DNA of 64,000 bases from assembly GCF_023150235.1 (NCBI RefSeq), contig NZ_JAKLLH010000011.1, forward strand, positions 161,888 through 225,887. Direction: 5' to 3'. The notes beneath the pieces are model-generated. The model was not told the origin of the DNA, did no database searches, and was given only the letters and a program-made list of their open reading frames with translations. This stretch comes from Azonexus sp. (GTDB lineage: Bacteria > Pseudomonadota > Gammaproteobacteria > Burkholderiales > Rhodocyclaceae). Within the stretch, counting starts at the first letter, position 1. Each line of letters starts with the position of its first letter. The position numbers were made by a program, and so were the translations under genes. Of this stretch, positions 25,891-35,425 are shown in pieces.

Positions 25891-26967
25891 ATGAATCCAA
25901 TTCGAGCCATTTTCCACGTCGACCGTGGCGATTTCTGTCTCGATGTCGATCTCACCCTGCCAGGGCGGGGAGTCAGCGCCCTCTTCGGCCACTCGGGCTC
26001 GGGCAAGACGACCATACTGCGCGCCATGGCCGGTCTGGAACACGCCCCCGGCGGGTACCTGGCCCTGGGAGACACGGTCTGGCAGGATGACGCCCAAGGA
26101 ATTTTCGTCCCCACGTTCCAGCGTGCGCTGGGTTATGTCTTTCAGGAAGCCAACCTCTTCGAGCACCTGAGCGTCGAGGGCAACCTCGAATTCGGTCTGC
26201 GCCGCATCGCGGCGGCGGAACGCCGCTTCCACCTGCCGGACATTTGCGAAATGCTCGGCATCGGCGGCCTGCGCCGGCGCCGCCCGGCCAGCCTCTCGGG
26301 TGGAGAACGGCAACGAGTGGCCATCGCCCGGGCGCTGCTGACGGCACCGCGGCTATTGCTGATGGATGAGCCGCTGGCCGCGCTCGACCTCAGGCGCAAG
26401 CAGGAAATCCTGCCCTACCTCGAACGTCTGCACGATGAACTGTCGATTCCCATCATCTACGTCAGCCATTCGCCCGACGAGGTAAGCCGGCTTGCCGATC
26501 ACCTCGTGCTTCTCGACAACGGCAGGCTCATCGCCAGCGGGCCACTGCAGGAAACGCTGGCACGCGCCGACCTGCCGTCCAGCTTCGCCGACGACGCCGG
26601 CGTCGTTATCGAAACCATGCTTGCCGGACACGAAGCCGACGAGCTGACCCGGCTCGAATTCGCCGAAGGCCGGATTCTCGTGGCCAGACGCCCGGAACCC
26701 GTGGGACAGCGGCTACGCTGCCGCATTCATGCCCGCGACGTCAGCCTGACACTGGAAAAGCCGGTTCATAGCAGCATCCTCAATATTTTCCAGTGCACGG
26801 TCAGCACCGTCGTAGCGACCGATACACCCGGCCAGGTTCTGATCCAGCTCGCCCTGGGAAACAGACACCTCCTCGCCCGCGTCACGGAACGTTCTCGCCG
26901 CACGCTCGCATTGCAACCCGGACGACCAGTCTGGGCTCAGGTCAAGGCCGTCGCCCTGCTGGTCTAG
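25891..26967 (+). CDS. modC: Molybdate ABC transporter ATP-binding protein
   Basis: A 358-residue ATPase: Walker [10 protein letters not shown], signature [15 protein letters not shown], Walker [13 protein letters not shown]-loop YVSHSPDEV, and a C-terminal TOBE/Mop domain (about residues 285-358, [18 protein letters not shown]) that binds oxyanions. It powers molybdate uptake with ModB. The frame is open from 25783 but that part covers the hairpins; the ATG at 25891 is preceded by CCGGAGT. Confidence 0.93.
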   Translation: MNPIRAIFHVDRGDFCLDVDLTLPGRGVSALFGHSGSGKTTILRAMAGLEHAPGGYLALGDTVWQDDAQGIFVPTFQRALGYVFQEANLFEHLSVEGNLEFGLRRIAAAERRFHLPDICEMLGIGGLRRRRPASLSGGERQRVAIARALLTAPRLLLMDEPLAALDLRRKQEILPYLERLHDELSIPIIYVSHSPDEVSRLADHLVLLDNGRLIASGPLQETLARADLPSSFADDAGVVIETMLAGHEADELTRLEFAEGRILVARRPEPVGQRLRCRIHARDVSLTLEKPVHSSILNIFQCTVSTVVATDTPGQVLIQLALGNRHLLARVTERSRRTLALQPGRPVWAQVKAVALLV

Positions 26968-27180
26968 CAGCAGCCCGAGCTGGCAGCGATCAAGCACAAA
27001 TTTCCGTCTCCCCGGCAGAGGCAAGCAAGCCCCCGCCAGCCAGGGCCGAATGGAAACAGCAAATATCAGAAAATTTGATTTTTATTAAATGAGAACAGAT
27101 ATCGTTTGACACAATAGCGGCTCTTTTTATCCGGTCAGCCAGCCGATGCCAGCCAGCCATTACATTTTCGGGGAATTTGC
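26968..27180. other. Regulatory region before the TonB/ABC/NnrS operon
   Basis: 213 bases with no gene. The first part is GC-rich modC tail; the second is A/T-rich and holds the FNR/Dnr-type box (27075-27088) and a candidate -10 element CACAAT (27110-27115). Confidence 0.6.
27075..27088 (+). promoter_or_regulatory. FNR/Dnr-type box (TTGAT-N4-ATTAA)
   Basis: TTGATTTTTATTAA matches the FNR/Dnr consensus TTGAT-N4-ATCAA at 9 of 10 conserved positions. A CACAAT -10 lies so that transcription would begin near 27122, placing the box centre at about -41.5, the class II activator position. It precedes the TonB receptor that begins an operon ending in nnrS, so control by low oxygen or NO is plausible. 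Confidence 0.7.
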
Positions 27181-29289
27181 ATGAGACTGGCTCGCCGCAA
27201 GACACTATGCCTCACGCCACTAGCGCTGTCGCTCTGCTTGGCGTATCCACCCGCCAAGGCGGAAACAACGGACAGGACCCTGGCCAACATCACCGTTACG
27301 GGAAACGCCGATAGCGGTGGACTATCCCGCTCCGCCAAGGCTGAGCAGGCCAACCTGAACCGCATCGCGGGGGGAAGCAATCTCGCGCTGCCGCAAGAAG
27401 AAGCACGCCTCGCAACCATCAAGGACGCGCTCGGCTACCAGCCTGGCGTGGTGATTCAGGAGTTTTTTGGGGCCACCGACCAGCCACGACTGAACATTCG
27501 CGGCTCGGGCATTCAGAGCAATCCGATGAATCGCGGCCTGACCTTGCTGCAAGACGGTCTTCCTCTTAACGAAGCGGATGGCTCCTTCGTGATCGGTACA
27601 CTGGAAGCTCGTGACGCGGCGATGATCAGTGTTCGTCGCGGCGCCAATGCGATCACTCCGGGAACAACGACGCTGGGAGGTGAAATTGACTTCCAGTCAC
27701 TCACCGGCCACGACGAAAGTGGCCGTGTGCGGCTGGAAGCAGGAAGCTTCGGGCGACAGGCCGTACAGGTTAGCGGCGGCTTTACCGCCGGGGAGTGGGA
27801 TACCCATGTGGGGGTGACACAAGACCGTTACGATGGCTACCGGCGTCACTCCAATTCCGAACGCCAGAGCCTGCGGGCCAACCTCGGTTATCGCTCAGAC
27901 AAGCTGGAAAACAGGACTTATCTCTCGTGGACAGACCTCGATTTCCGTATCCCGGGCACGCTCCCCAAGGATAGGATCCAAAGCGATCCGCGAGGGATCA
28001 TGGGCGATGGCAATACACCACAGGACAAGGCGCTCAATTACCATCTCCGAGACCCTCACCGCCAAACCAGCCAGTTGCGGCTGGCCAACAGAACTACCTG
28101 GGGAGATGGCGACACTCGCCATGAACTGGGTATCTACGCTCAAAATACGGATGACGAATTTGCCAATGGACTATATGCGACACAGACCGACAGCCGGACA
28201 CTCGGGGGGCAATGGCTGAGCACCGGACGTACAGAAGTGCTGGACTGGCGGTTGGGAGCGGCTTTCTCGAACAGCGACATGACACGAGACCTGCACTCGA
28301 CTGACCCCAAAACCGGAAAAGCACTCAAGCGCTTCGGTCATTTCGACCTCGACGCGACAAACAGCAATCTCTCGGCCGGTGCTGACTGGCATTTCGCGCG
28401 CGACTGGACCTTGATCGGAGACCTCAAGTGGAGCAGCGTCAAGCGCGATGCACGCAACCTCGACAGCGGTGCCTCGCTGGCGCAGCACTGGCAGTACACG
28501 ACCCCACGACTGGGCGCCTTGTGGCAGTGGTCACCAGACCTGCGGATATTTGCCAACCTGAGCCGCAGCCAGGAGGCACCGACTTATTGGGAAATTGTTA
28601 ACGGCAGCGTTGCTGCCGGAAACCCTGCCACGACCTCCACTGAGCTGACCCGACTGCGAGTGCAGAAAGCTCGTACCCTGGAAATCGGTGCCTCAGGCAA
28701 CTTTGGGCAGCAAGCCGACGACCCGCGATGGCAGGCAACGATTTACCGCAGCGAGCTAACGGATGAACTGATCTCCACCACCGACGCCAACGGCATCAAA
28801 GTCGGCACCTTCAATTACCGTGACGGTACGCGCCATCAAGGTGTGGAACTCGGACTCGCAGGCGCTTGGCGCGTAACCACGGGCAGCGCATTTGAATATC
28901 GTCTTGCCTATACCTATAGCGATTTTCGCTTCAAGGGCGGCGAATATGCCGGCAACCGCATTGCCGGCATACCGCGCCACCTGCTTGATGCCGAATTGCG
29001 CTATCGATATCAGGGATGGCGTTTTGGTCCGAATTTACGCTGGCTGGCTGCCGATACACCAACCGATCACGCCAATACGCCAGGTGTGGAACAAGATGCC
29101 TACATCCTCTGGGGCTTCAAAGCTGACTATCGCTGGCAGAAGTGGAGTGCCTTCATCCAGGCGGAAAATCTCGCCGACAAACGCCACGCCAGCAGTTACG
29201 CAATCCGCAACCGGGCCAAGGCCAGCGATCCAGGCTATCTTCCCGGCAATGGACGCAGCATTGGCATCGGCATGACCTATGTTTTCTGA
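27181..29289 (+). CDS. TonB-dependent outer membrane receptor
   Basis: A 702-residue complete receptor. Signal peptide about residues 1-27 (ending AKAE), plug domain with LATIKDALGYQPGVVIQEFFGATDQPRLNIRGSGIQSNPMNRGLTLLQDGLPLNEADG and AISVRRGANAITPGTTTLGGEIDF, barrel, and final Phe (GIGMTYVF). The plug resembles receptors of the FecA/cobalamin type. It is followed by genes for a periplasmic protein, a NitT/TauT-type ABC importer and NnrS on one strand, so it should bring the same substrate across the outer membrane. The substrate is unknown. Confidence 0.9.
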   Translation: MRLARRKTLCLTPLALSLCLAYPPAKAETTDRTLANITVTGNADSGGLSRSAKAEQANLNRIAGGSNLALPQEEARLATIKDALGYQPGVVIQEFFGATDQPRLNIRGSGIQSNPMNRGLTLLQDGLPLNEADGSFVIGTLEARDAAMISVRRGANAITPGTTTLGGEIDFQSLTGHDESGRVRLEAGSFGRQAVQVSGGFTAGEWDTHVGVTQDRYDGYRRHSNSERQSLRANLGYRSDKLENRTYLSWTDLDFRIPGTLPKDRIQSDPRGIMGDGNTPQDKALNYHLRDPHRQTSQLRLANRTTWGDGDTRHELGIYAQNTDDEFANGLYATQTDSRTLGGQWLSTGRTEVLDWRLGAAFSNSDMTRDLHSTDPKTGKALKRFGHFDLDATNSNLSAGADWHFARDWTLIGDLKWSSVKRDARNLDSGASLAQHWQYTTPRLGALWQWSPDLRIFANLSRSQEAPTYWEIVNGSVAAGNPATTSTELTRLRVQKARTLEIGASGNFGQQADDPRWQATIYRSELTDELISTTDANGIKVGTFNYRDGTRHQGVELGLAGAWRVTTGSAFEYRLAYTYSDFRFKGGEYAGNRIAGIPRHLLDAELRYRYQGWRFGPNLRWLAADTPTDHANTPGVEQDAYILWGFKADYRWQKWSAFIQAENLADKRHASSYAIRNRAKASDPGYLPGNGRSIGIGMTYVF

Positions 29290-29401
29290 TCTGCCGTTGC
29301 AGACACACACCCAAGGAGGCGGGGGGAATTCGAGGGCTGCCGCTTTCCGGAGCAAACCTCGCCGCTTCGGGCTCACCATCGACAAACTGGAGGTAATTTT
29401 C

Positions 29402-29872
29402 ATGAAACGAAACATCTGGACAAGCCAGTTGGCAATGCTGTTCCTTCTCGGTGCGGGCCAGGCCGTGGCCGATGCGCCACCGGCCACGACGGCGGCGGTC
29501 GCCCCGATGAATCACTACGCCCTGATCCTGCCGCAAAATCTGCCTCACCTGATGGGGGTCATCAACAAGCGGGGCGATGAGCTTGGCCTGAACGAGAAGC
29601 AGCAGGCAGCGTTCAAGGCGGTAATGGCTGAAGTTCCGGCTGCGATCGGCGGTCGCTTCAAGGCGGCCCAGGCGGAAGAGGCGGCTATTGCGCGCGCGGT
29701 CCTGCACGAAGGCGCAACACCGGAAGCCCTCGCGACCTCGCTCGACCGACTGGCGGCAAGCAAGCGCGAAGCTGCGGAAATCCATATCCGCTGCGTCAAC
29801 CGTGTGCGTCAGATTCTCGAGCCGGCGCAATACGAAAAATTGCTCGCCCTGGCCGGCGTGGCGGCACACTGA
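29402..29872 (+). CDS. Small periplasmic protein, Spy/CpxP/CnrR-like
   Basis: A 156-residue exported protein: signal peptide MKRNIWTSQLAMLFLLGAGQAVA, then a helical domain with LGLNEKQQAAFKAVMAEVPAAIG, recalling the LTxxQ pattern of the Spy/CpxP heavy-metal-sensor family. Family members are periplasmic chaperones or metal sensors. No His or Cys cluster is visible (one Cys, HIRCVNRV). It lies between the TonB receptor and the ABC binding protein in the operon. An in-frame upstream start at 29279 would overlap the receptor and is rejected. Confidence 0.65.
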   Translation: MKRNIWTSQLAMLFLLGAGQAVADAPPATTAAVAPMNHYALILPQNLPHLMGVINKRGDELGLNEKQQAAFKAVMAEVPAAIGGRFKAAQAEEAAIARAVLHEGATPEALATSLDRLAASKREAAEIHIRCVNRVRQILEPAQYEKLLALAGVAAH

Positions 29873-29894
29873 AAGTGGCGGCGTGGCAGACAAA

Positions 29895-30917
29895 ATGATT
29901 GACGACGAAATGAAATTCTCCGTGCAGCGGATTCGTTCCCATCTGCTGGGCCTGTGCCTGGCCTGCTGGGCGCTGGCAAGCCCGGCATGGGCCGAGCGTC
30001 TGCCGCGCCTGGTACTTTCCGGGCCTCCGGCAGCGGTGTCGACCCCACTGATCCACATGTTGGAAACCGGGGCACTACGCGATGTGGCCGACAAGGTCGA
30101 GTTCGAGGTCTGGAAAGATCCCGACCAGCTGCGGGTACTGGCGCTGGGGGGGCGAGCCGACTTCATCGCCACGCCGAGCAATGTGGCCGCCAATCTCTAC
30201 AACCGTGGCGTGCAGATCAAATTGCTGGACATCTCGACTTGGGGCGTCCTGTGGCTGGTATCGCGCGACCAATCGCTGAAAACCCTGGCCGATTTTCGCG
30301 GCAAGGAAATCGCAATGCCTTTCCGTGCCGACATGCCGGATATCGTTTTTGCGCTCCTTTCCCAGAAACAGGGAATCGACCCGAGACGCGACTTCAAGCT
30401 GCGCTACGTGGCCTCGCCCCTTGATGCCATGCAGTTATTGATTTCGCGGCGCGTCGACCATGCACTACTGGCCGAGCCCTCGGTTTCCATGGCTTTGCGC
30501 AAGACCCGTTCCTTCCCGGTCAGCGTCATCGCCCCCGAATTGTTCCGCAGCGCCGACCTGCAGCAGGAATGGGGACGGGTTTTCCAGCGCGAGGCACGTA
30601 TTCCACAGGCGGGAATCGCCGCCATCGGTAAAGCCGCCGCCGATACGCAACTGCAGACCAAGGTCATGGCAGCCTACGCGGCATCCCTGGAATGGTGCGG
30701 CAAGAATGCCCTGAAATGCGGTGAAATGGTGGCCCGCCGACTCGACCTGCTGACCCCCGAGGCCGTGGCCGATTCGCTGGCGGCCAGCCAGATGCGGCAT
30801 GTCCCGGCTGCGTCGGCGCGCAATGAACTCGAATTTTTCTTCCGCCAGCTTGAAAGCGTCAATCCCGCACTGATCGGCGGCAAGCTTCCCGATGCTGCTT
30901 TTTATGCCGCTCCGTGA
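29895..30917 (+). CDS. ABC transporter substrate-binding protein, NitT/TauT/SsuA type
   Basis: A 340-residue exported binding protein. The signal peptide ends ALASPAWAE; the two-lobe fold shows LGGRADFIATPSNVAANLYNRG, LAGKE-like RGKEIAMPF and RVDHALLAEPSVSMALRK, the arrangement of nitrate/sulfonate/thiamine-precursor binding proteins. The ligand cannot be read. ATG codons at 29895 and 29910 are both possible. It starts 23 bases after the small periplasmic protein. Confidence 0.87.
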   Translation: MIDDEMKFSVQRIRSHLLGLCLACWALASPAWAERLPRLVLSGPPAAVSTPLIHMLETGALRDVADKVEFEVWKDPDQLRVLALGGRADFIATPSNVAANLYNRGVQIKLLDISTWGVLWLVSRDQSLKTLADFRGKEIAMPFRADMPDIVFALLSQKQGIDPRRDFKLRYVASPLDAMQLLISRRVDHALLAEPSVSMALRKTRSFPVSVIAPELFRSADLQQEWGRVFQREARIPQAGIAAIGKAAADTQLQTKVMAAYAASLEWCGKNALKCGEMVARRLDLLTPEAVADSLAASQMRHVPAASARNELEFFFRQLESVNPALIGGKLPDAAFYAAP

Positions 30918-30935
30918 AGCGCGAAGAGAAGCTGA

Positions 30936-31790
30936 ATGAGTAGTGCGAATACGTTGGAGAAGCAAGACATGAACGCGCCTCCTGGTTTGCCGGGTCGGCT
31001 GCTGGCGGCATCCGGCTCGGTTCTCGCTTATCTCTGGAGCGGCTGGGGATCGCTGGCCAGCCTCTTCCTGTTCATGGCGGCCTGGCACGCGCTGGCCATG
31101 GTGCTGGGCAGCCTGATCTTGCCGACGCCTGTGGAATCGCTGCAGACCCTGAGCAGACTCCTGCACGATCCTCTTGCCTGGGAAGATATCGCCATTACCG
31201 CACGCCGTGCGCTGACCGGCTTTCTCCTCAGCCTGGGCGTGGGGAGTGCCGCCGGGATGATTGCGGGAATTTCACTCACGGCATCGATGATGTCGCGCCC
31301 CATCGTCACCCTCCTGGTCGGCATGCCCCCGATTGCCTGGCTGGTCCTGGCCCTGCTCTGGTTTGGAGCAGGTGACGGCACCCCGGTGTTTACCGTCTTC
31401 GTCGCTACCTTCCCGGTAATTTTCGTTGGCGCGATGCAGGGAACGCGCACGCTCGATGGGCAGTTGCGCGAGTTGTCGCGCATGCTTGGTCTGTCTTTTG
31501 CGATGAAATTGAGCGACATTTACCTGCCGCACGTGCTGTCCTACCTCTTTCCCGCCTGGATCACGGCCCTCGGAACTGCCTGGAAAGTGGTGGTCATGGC
31601 CGAATTGCTATCCACCCAGGACGGTATCGGGGCGGCCCTCGCGATATCGCGCAGCCACCTCGATACGCCAAGCTCGATGGCCTGGATCCTCGCCCTCGTC
31701 GGCAGCTTGCTCGGGGTGGAGTACCTCCTGCTGGAACCGCTGAAACGGCGACTTGAATCCTGGCGCCAATGGGACGAAAGCCGGCCATGA
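30936..31790 (+). CDS. ABC transporter permease, NitT/TauT type
   Basis: A 284-residue membrane protein with about six helices and the EAA-like loop of this family (GQLRELSRMLGLSFAMKLSDIYLPHVLSYLFPAWITALGTAWKVVVMAELL). The WRVGLA-like ITALGTAWKVVVMAELLSTQDGIGAAL segment is typical of SsuC/TauC. It pairs with the following ATPase, whose ATG overlaps its stop (ATGA). Confidence 0.9.
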   Translation: MSSANTLEKQDMNAPPGLPGRLLAASGSVLAYLWSGWGSLASLFLFMAAWHALAMVLGSLILPTPVESLQTLSRLLHDPLAWEDIAITARRALTGFLLSLGVGSAAGMIAGISLTASMMSRPIVTLLVGMPPIAWLVLALLWFGAGDGTPVFTVFVATFPVIFVGAMQGTRTLDGQLRELSRMLGLSFAMKLSDIYLPHVLSYLFPAWITALGTAWKVVVMAELLSTQDGIGAALAISRSHLDTPSSMAWILALVGSLLGVEYLLLEPLKRRLESWRQWDESRP

Positions 31791-32557
31791 ACACCTTGCC
31801 CAGCCGCTATCTGCAGTTGCAGGGAATATCCCACCGTTTCGGCTACCAGAGGGTGCTCTCCGATATCGCTCTCACGGTCCATCCGGGGGAGGCCGTTGCC
31901 CTGGTCGGCCCTTCGGGCTGCGGCAAGACAACGCTGCTCAAGCTCGCCGCCGGCTTGCTCGACCCCTGGGCGGGGAAGGTGGATAACCATTTTTCGCGAA
32001 CCGCGATGATGTTTCAGACGCCTCGCCTCCTGCCCTGGAAACGCACGGGAGAGAATATCGCTCTCGGGCTCAAGGCCCTGGGGGTCGGGAAACACGAACG
32101 CCAACTGCGTAGCGCCAAACTGGCCCGACGCATGGGGCTGACTCCGGCCGATCTGGACAAATACCCCGCCGCCCTCTCTGGCGGCATGCAAAGCCGGGCA
32201 GCACTGGCGCGTGCCTTTGCCGTCTCGCCGGATCTGCTGCTGCTCGACGAAGCCTTTTCGGCACTCGATGTCGGCATCAAGAGCGAGTTGTATGCCCTGC
32301 TGCTCTCCGAGCGCGCCCTCAACGATTCGGCCATCCTGATGATCACCCACGATCTGATGGAGGCCATCCGCCTGGCAGATCGCATCCTGGTCATGGCCGG
32401 AAGCCCCGGGCAGATCGTGATCGAGGAGCGGATCGATCTACCGGCCCAGGCACGGGATGAAGACTGGCTCTTCACCCGGACGGCGCATTTCCTGCGCTGC
32501 CCGGAAATACGTAGCGCATTCGGCTTGCCTGGGACAAAGAAGGAAAATCAGTCGTGA
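31787..32557 (+). CDS. ABC transporter ATP-binding protein, NitT/TauT type
   Basis: A 256-residue ATPase: Walker A GPSGCGKTT, Q-loop MMFQTPRLLPWKR, signature LSGGMQSRAALARAF, Walker B LLLLDEAFSALD, H-loop MITHDLMEA. FQTPRLLPW is typical of nitrate/sulfonate/taurine importers. An unusual Ala in the Walker B box (DEAF rather than DEPF) is common in this subfamily. Its stop overlaps the GTG start of nnrS. Confidence 0.92.
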   Translation: MNTLPSRYLQLQGISHRFGYQRVLSDIALTVHPGEAVALVGPSGCGKTTLLKLAAGLLDPWAGKVDNHFSRTAMMFQTPRLLPWKRTGENIALGLKALGVGKHERQLRSAKLARRMGLTPADLDKYPAALSGGMQSRAALARAFAVSPDLLLLDEAFSALDVGIKSELYALLLSERALNDSAILMITHDLMEAIRLADRILVMAGSPGQIVIEERIDLPAQARDEDWLFTRTAHFLRCPEIRSAFGLPGTKKENQS

Positions 32558-33750
32558 TCTCATTGCAGCACCCACTCTGGCTCTGCCCTTTTCGGGTTTT
32601 TTTCCTGGCCACGGCCAGCAGCGCGCTACTGCTGCTGGCCGCCTGGGGATTATTCCTGACCGGCTTCCTGCCCTTGCCGCCCTTTGCCGGCGGCGCGGTG
32701 ATCTGGCACGCCCACGAATTGTTCCATGGCTGCATCCTGGCTTCGGTCATCGGCTTCATACTCACGGCGGTCCCCGAGTTCACCGGCGTGCGCCCGATTG
32801 CGGCACGCCATGTGCGGCGACTGTTCGGACTTTGGCTGCTTGCCCGCACGGCCTTCGCCTTGTCCGGACTCATCGGGTCTGCCGCCACCGTTCTTGCCGC
32901 CTTGTGCGACCTCGGTCTGCTGGCCGGTGTTCTGCTCTGGCTGGCGAAACCGCTCTGGCAAGGCAGCGGCCGCCGCCACCTGGCGTTTTTCCACGCCCTG
33001 CTCGCCCTCTTCGTCGTTGAATGCGGTTTTTACGCCAGTCTGCTTGGCGGCAGCGATGCCCTGCCCTGGTTACGCTTGACGGGAAGCCTGAGCATGATCC
33101 TGATCATCATCGCGCTTTCACGGATTTCCATGCGTCTGGTCAATGATGTGCTGGTCGAGCGAGGGGACGACAGCGCTCCCTATGTCGCCCGCCCACCGCG
33201 TCGCAATCTGGCGATCCTCACGCTCGGCCTGCACGGTGCGGCGGGTTTCTGGCTGCCCGGCAATCCACTTCTCGGCTGGCTGGCGCTGGCAGCAGCGGCG
33301 GCAGTCTTCAACCTGCTCAACGACTGGCACATCGGCAAGGCGCTCTGGCGGCGCTGGGTGCTATTGCCCTACCTGGTCTATTGGCTGATGGCGCTGGCCT
33401 ACACCCTGCAAGGCCTGAGCAGTTTTTTCCCCGCACTCCCGGGAAGCAGTTCGGCGGCACATCTCGCCTACATCGGCTCGATCGGGCTATCGATGCTGAT
33501 CGTCATGAGTATCGCCGGTCGCCTGCACGCCGGCCACGATCTGGATCGCCGCAACTGGCTGCCATGGTCGGGCGCTATCCTGCTGCTGGCTGCCGGTGCC
33601 CGTTACGCCCCCGATTGGTTGGGCGCCGCTGCGCTGCTGCTGGCCAGCGGGCTGTGGTGCCTGGCGTGGTTTCTCTATCTTCGCCACGCCCTGCCGGTGC
33701 TGCTTGGCCCACGCCCCGACAACAGGGCCGGGTGCGACGAAGGCGGTTGA
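32554..33750 (+). CDS. nnrS: NnrS family membrane protein
   Basis: A 398-residue protein with about eleven or twelve membrane helices and the NnrS signature HAHELFHGCILASVIGFILTAVPEFTGVRP near the N-terminus, where His residues are thought to bind heme or copper. NnrS proteins protect cells from NO and the iron chelates it forms. GTG start overlapping the ATPase stop. Being the last gene of a TonB/ABC operon behind an FNR/Dnr-like box suggests that uptake and NO stress are linked here. Confidence 0.9.
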   Translation: MISLQHPLWLCPFRVFFLATASSALLLLAAWGLFLTGFLPLPPFAGGAVIWHAHELFHGCILASVIGFILTAVPEFTGVRPIAARHVRRLFGLWLLARTAFALSGLIGSAATVLAALCDLGLLAGVLLWLAKPLWQGSGRRHLAFFHALLALFVVECGFYASLLGGSDALPWLRLTGSLSMILIIIALSRISMRLVNDVLVERGDDSAPYVARPPRRNLAILTLGLHGAAGFWLPGNPLLGWLALAAAAAVFNLLNDWHIGKALWRRWVLLPYLVYWLMALAYTLQGLSSFFPALPGSSSAAHLAYIGSIGLSMLIVMSIAGRLHAGHDLDRRNWLPWSGAILLLAAGARYAPDWLGAAALLLASGLWCLAWFLYLRHALPVLLGPRPDNRAGCDEGG

Positions 33751-33783
33751 TCCAGCCTCTGCCGGCGCCGCCTGCCGGGTAAT

Positions 33784-34119
33784 TCAGGCGGGGTCGCCGC
33801 CCTCACCTTCGCCGGCCCCCTTTTTCATGACCTTGCCCTCGGCCGCGCGCTGCCGGCGCACTTCCTTCGGATCGGCGATCAGGGGCCGATAGATTTCAAC
33901 CCGGTCGCGCTCACGCAACACGGCATCGACCTTGGCCAGTTTGTTCCAGATACCGAACTTGTTTTTCTTGAGATCGATTTCCGGGTATTTATCGAGCAGG
34001 CCGCTGGCCTGCAGCGCATCGCCCAGGGTGCTGCCGGCCGTCAGGGAGAGTTTGACCACCTCCTGCCGCCCGGCCATTGCGTAACAGACATCGACTGAAA
34101 TCTTTTCACTTTCGGCCAT
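33784..34119 (-). CDS. rnfH: RnfH family protein (ubiquitin-like fold)
   Basis: A 111-residue protein of the RnfH/UPF0125 family with the beta-grasp pattern EKISVDVCYAMAGRQEVVKLSLTAGSTLGDALQASGLL and FGIWNKLAKVDAVLRERDRVEIYRPLIADPKEVRRQRA. It often follows ratA; here the two genes are separated by 2 bases. Function is not well defined. The tail is Glu/Gly rich. Confidence 0.9.
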   Translation of the reverse strand: MAESEKISVDVCYAMAGRQEVVKLSLTAGSTLGDALQASGLLDKYPEIDLKKNKFGIWNKLAKVDAVLRERDRVEIYRPLIADPKEVRRQRAAEGKVMKKGAGEGEGGDPA

Positions 34120-34121
34120 GT

Positions 34122-34556
34122 TCAGCTTCCGTAGATCTGTGCTGCCCGACGCACGAAAGCGTCGACAAAGGTATTGGCGATATGGCTGAAAACCGGACCG
34201 ATCACCTTCTCGAACAGCTTGCTGGAAAATTCATAGTGCAGACGGAACTCGATCTTGCAGGCATTGGCGGCCAGGGGCTTGAACTGCCAGGAGCCCTCAA
34301 GTCGCTTGAAAGGACCATCGACGAGGCGTATTTGCATCGAACCGGGAAAGTGCTTGTCATTTTCGGTGGTAAAGCTCGATTTCACCGCATGGTAGTTGAT
34401 ATGCAGCGTCGCCACCGTTTTTGCCGCATCGCGGAATTTGAGCTCCGTCTTGCCACACCAAGGCAGGAATTCGGGATAGTCCTCGCAACGGTCGACAAGG
34501 TCGAACATCTGCTCGGCCGAGCGTTCGATGAGCACGGATTTTTCAACGATGGCCAT
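34122..34556 (-). CDS. ratA: RatA/Coq10-like START-domain protein
   Basis: A 144-residue protein with the ubiquinone-binding START-like fold: MAIVEKSVLIERSAEQMFDLVDRCEDYPEFLPWC, LHINYHAVKSSFTTEN, GPFKRLEGSWQF. Members (RatA/YfjG/Coq10) bind quinones or ribosomal subunits. Start MAIVEKSV at 34556; the longer open frame upstream passes through the tRNA-Pro gene and is false. Confidence 0.93.
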   Translation of the reverse strand: MAIVEKSVLIERSAEQMFDLVDRCEDYPEFLPWCGKTELKFRDAAKTVATLHINYHAVKSSFTTENDKHFPGSMQIRLVDGPFKRLEGSWQFKPLAANACKIEFRLHYEFSSKLFEKVIGPVFSHIANTFVDAFVRRAAQIYGS

Positions 34557-34695
34557 GAGCAAGCAATTTCCCGCAACACGTGGACAGGCGCGCATTTCAT
34601 GCGCGGATACCGGATCGGGCCACTGGCGAAAGGCAGGAAATTCGCGGCTTGCGCCTGCATCCGGCAAGCGGGGCCGGTGGTGGGCAATACCGGTT

Positions 34696-34772
34696 TGGTC
34701 GGGGCGGTGGGATTCGAACTCACGACCCTCTGCTCCCAAAGCAGATGCGCTACCAGACTGCGCTACGCCCCG
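34696..34772 (-). tRNA. tRNA-Pro (anticodon TGG)
   Basis: Minus strand, 77 bases including encoded CCA. Acceptor CGGGGCG/CGCCCCG, D-loop with AGCGCAGTCTGGTAGCGC, anticodon stem TCTGC/GCAGA with loop TTTGGGA giving anticodon TGG, and T-loop GTTCGAATC. A clear canonical cloverleaf, located just upstream of ratA on the same strand. Confidence 0.97.
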
Positions 34773-34981
34773 ACACAAGGCGAGGATTATAGTCGAAAAA
34801 TTCAGAAAATCCAAGGAAAAAACCTGGTCGACCGTAAGGAGCCAAGGCGCCGGCTGCCCATGACAGGGATTACAAAACAACTTAAAAAACAATGAAATAG
34901 AACAAGGAAAGAATAGCCTGTTGCTATCACCCGACTTTTCTGATATTTAATCGGATTTTTCGTCACCAGGACGCATCAGAA

Positions 34982-35407
34982 ATGGCAGAAGACCTGCTCC
35001 ACAAGCATTTCACCCCCTACGAACCAAAGGCGGGCGAAGACTACATGAGCGCCAAGCAGCTCGCACATTTCCGGAAAATTCTCGAAACCCTGAAGAAGGA
35101 GTTGAGCGAGGATATCGACCGCACCGTCCACACCATGCAGGACGAAGCGACGGTCTTCGCCGACCCCAACGACCGCGCCAGCCAGGAAACCGACATGGCG
35201 ATCGAGTTGCGCAACCGTGACCGCGAGCGCAAGCTGATCAAGAAGATCGACGAAACGCTGGCCCGCATCGATGGCGACGACTACGGCTATTGCGACAAGT
35301 GCGGCATCGAGATCGGCATCAAGCGCCTGGAAGCGCGCCCGACGGCCACCCTGTGCATCGACTGCAAGACCCTTGAGGAACTCAAGGAAAAGCAGATGGC
35401 CAAGTAA
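34982..35407 (+). CDS. dksA: RNA polymerase-binding transcription factor DksA
   Basis: A 141-residue protein with two helices (coiled-coil tip DPNDRASQE, the DxxDxA acidic motif that enters the polymerase channel) and a C4 zinc finger (YCDKCGIEIGIKRLEARPTATLCIDC). With ppGpp it alters initiation at rRNA and amino-acid promoters. Followed by a 42-bp palindrome and a clear terminator. Confidence 0.96.
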   Translation: MAEDLLHKHFTPYEPKAGEDYMSAKQLAHFRKILETLKKELSEDIDRTVHTMQDEATVFADPNDRASQETDMAIELRNRDRERKLIKKIDETLARIDGDDYGYCDKCGIEIGIKRLEARPTATLCIDCKTLEELKEKQMAK

Positions 35408-35425
35408 GTCCCCTGCAGACCGCCT

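Noticed and set aside
27087-27107. Fur-like reading (AAATGAGAA...) before the 27181 receptor
   Set aside because: Right half is poor, while the FNR/Dnr reading of the adjacent bases is much better and fits nnrS in the operon.
34557-34892. N-terminal extension of the ratA frame
   Set aside because: It runs through the tRNA-Pro gene (translated RGVAQSGSASALGAEGREFESHRP is the well-known tRNA shadow).
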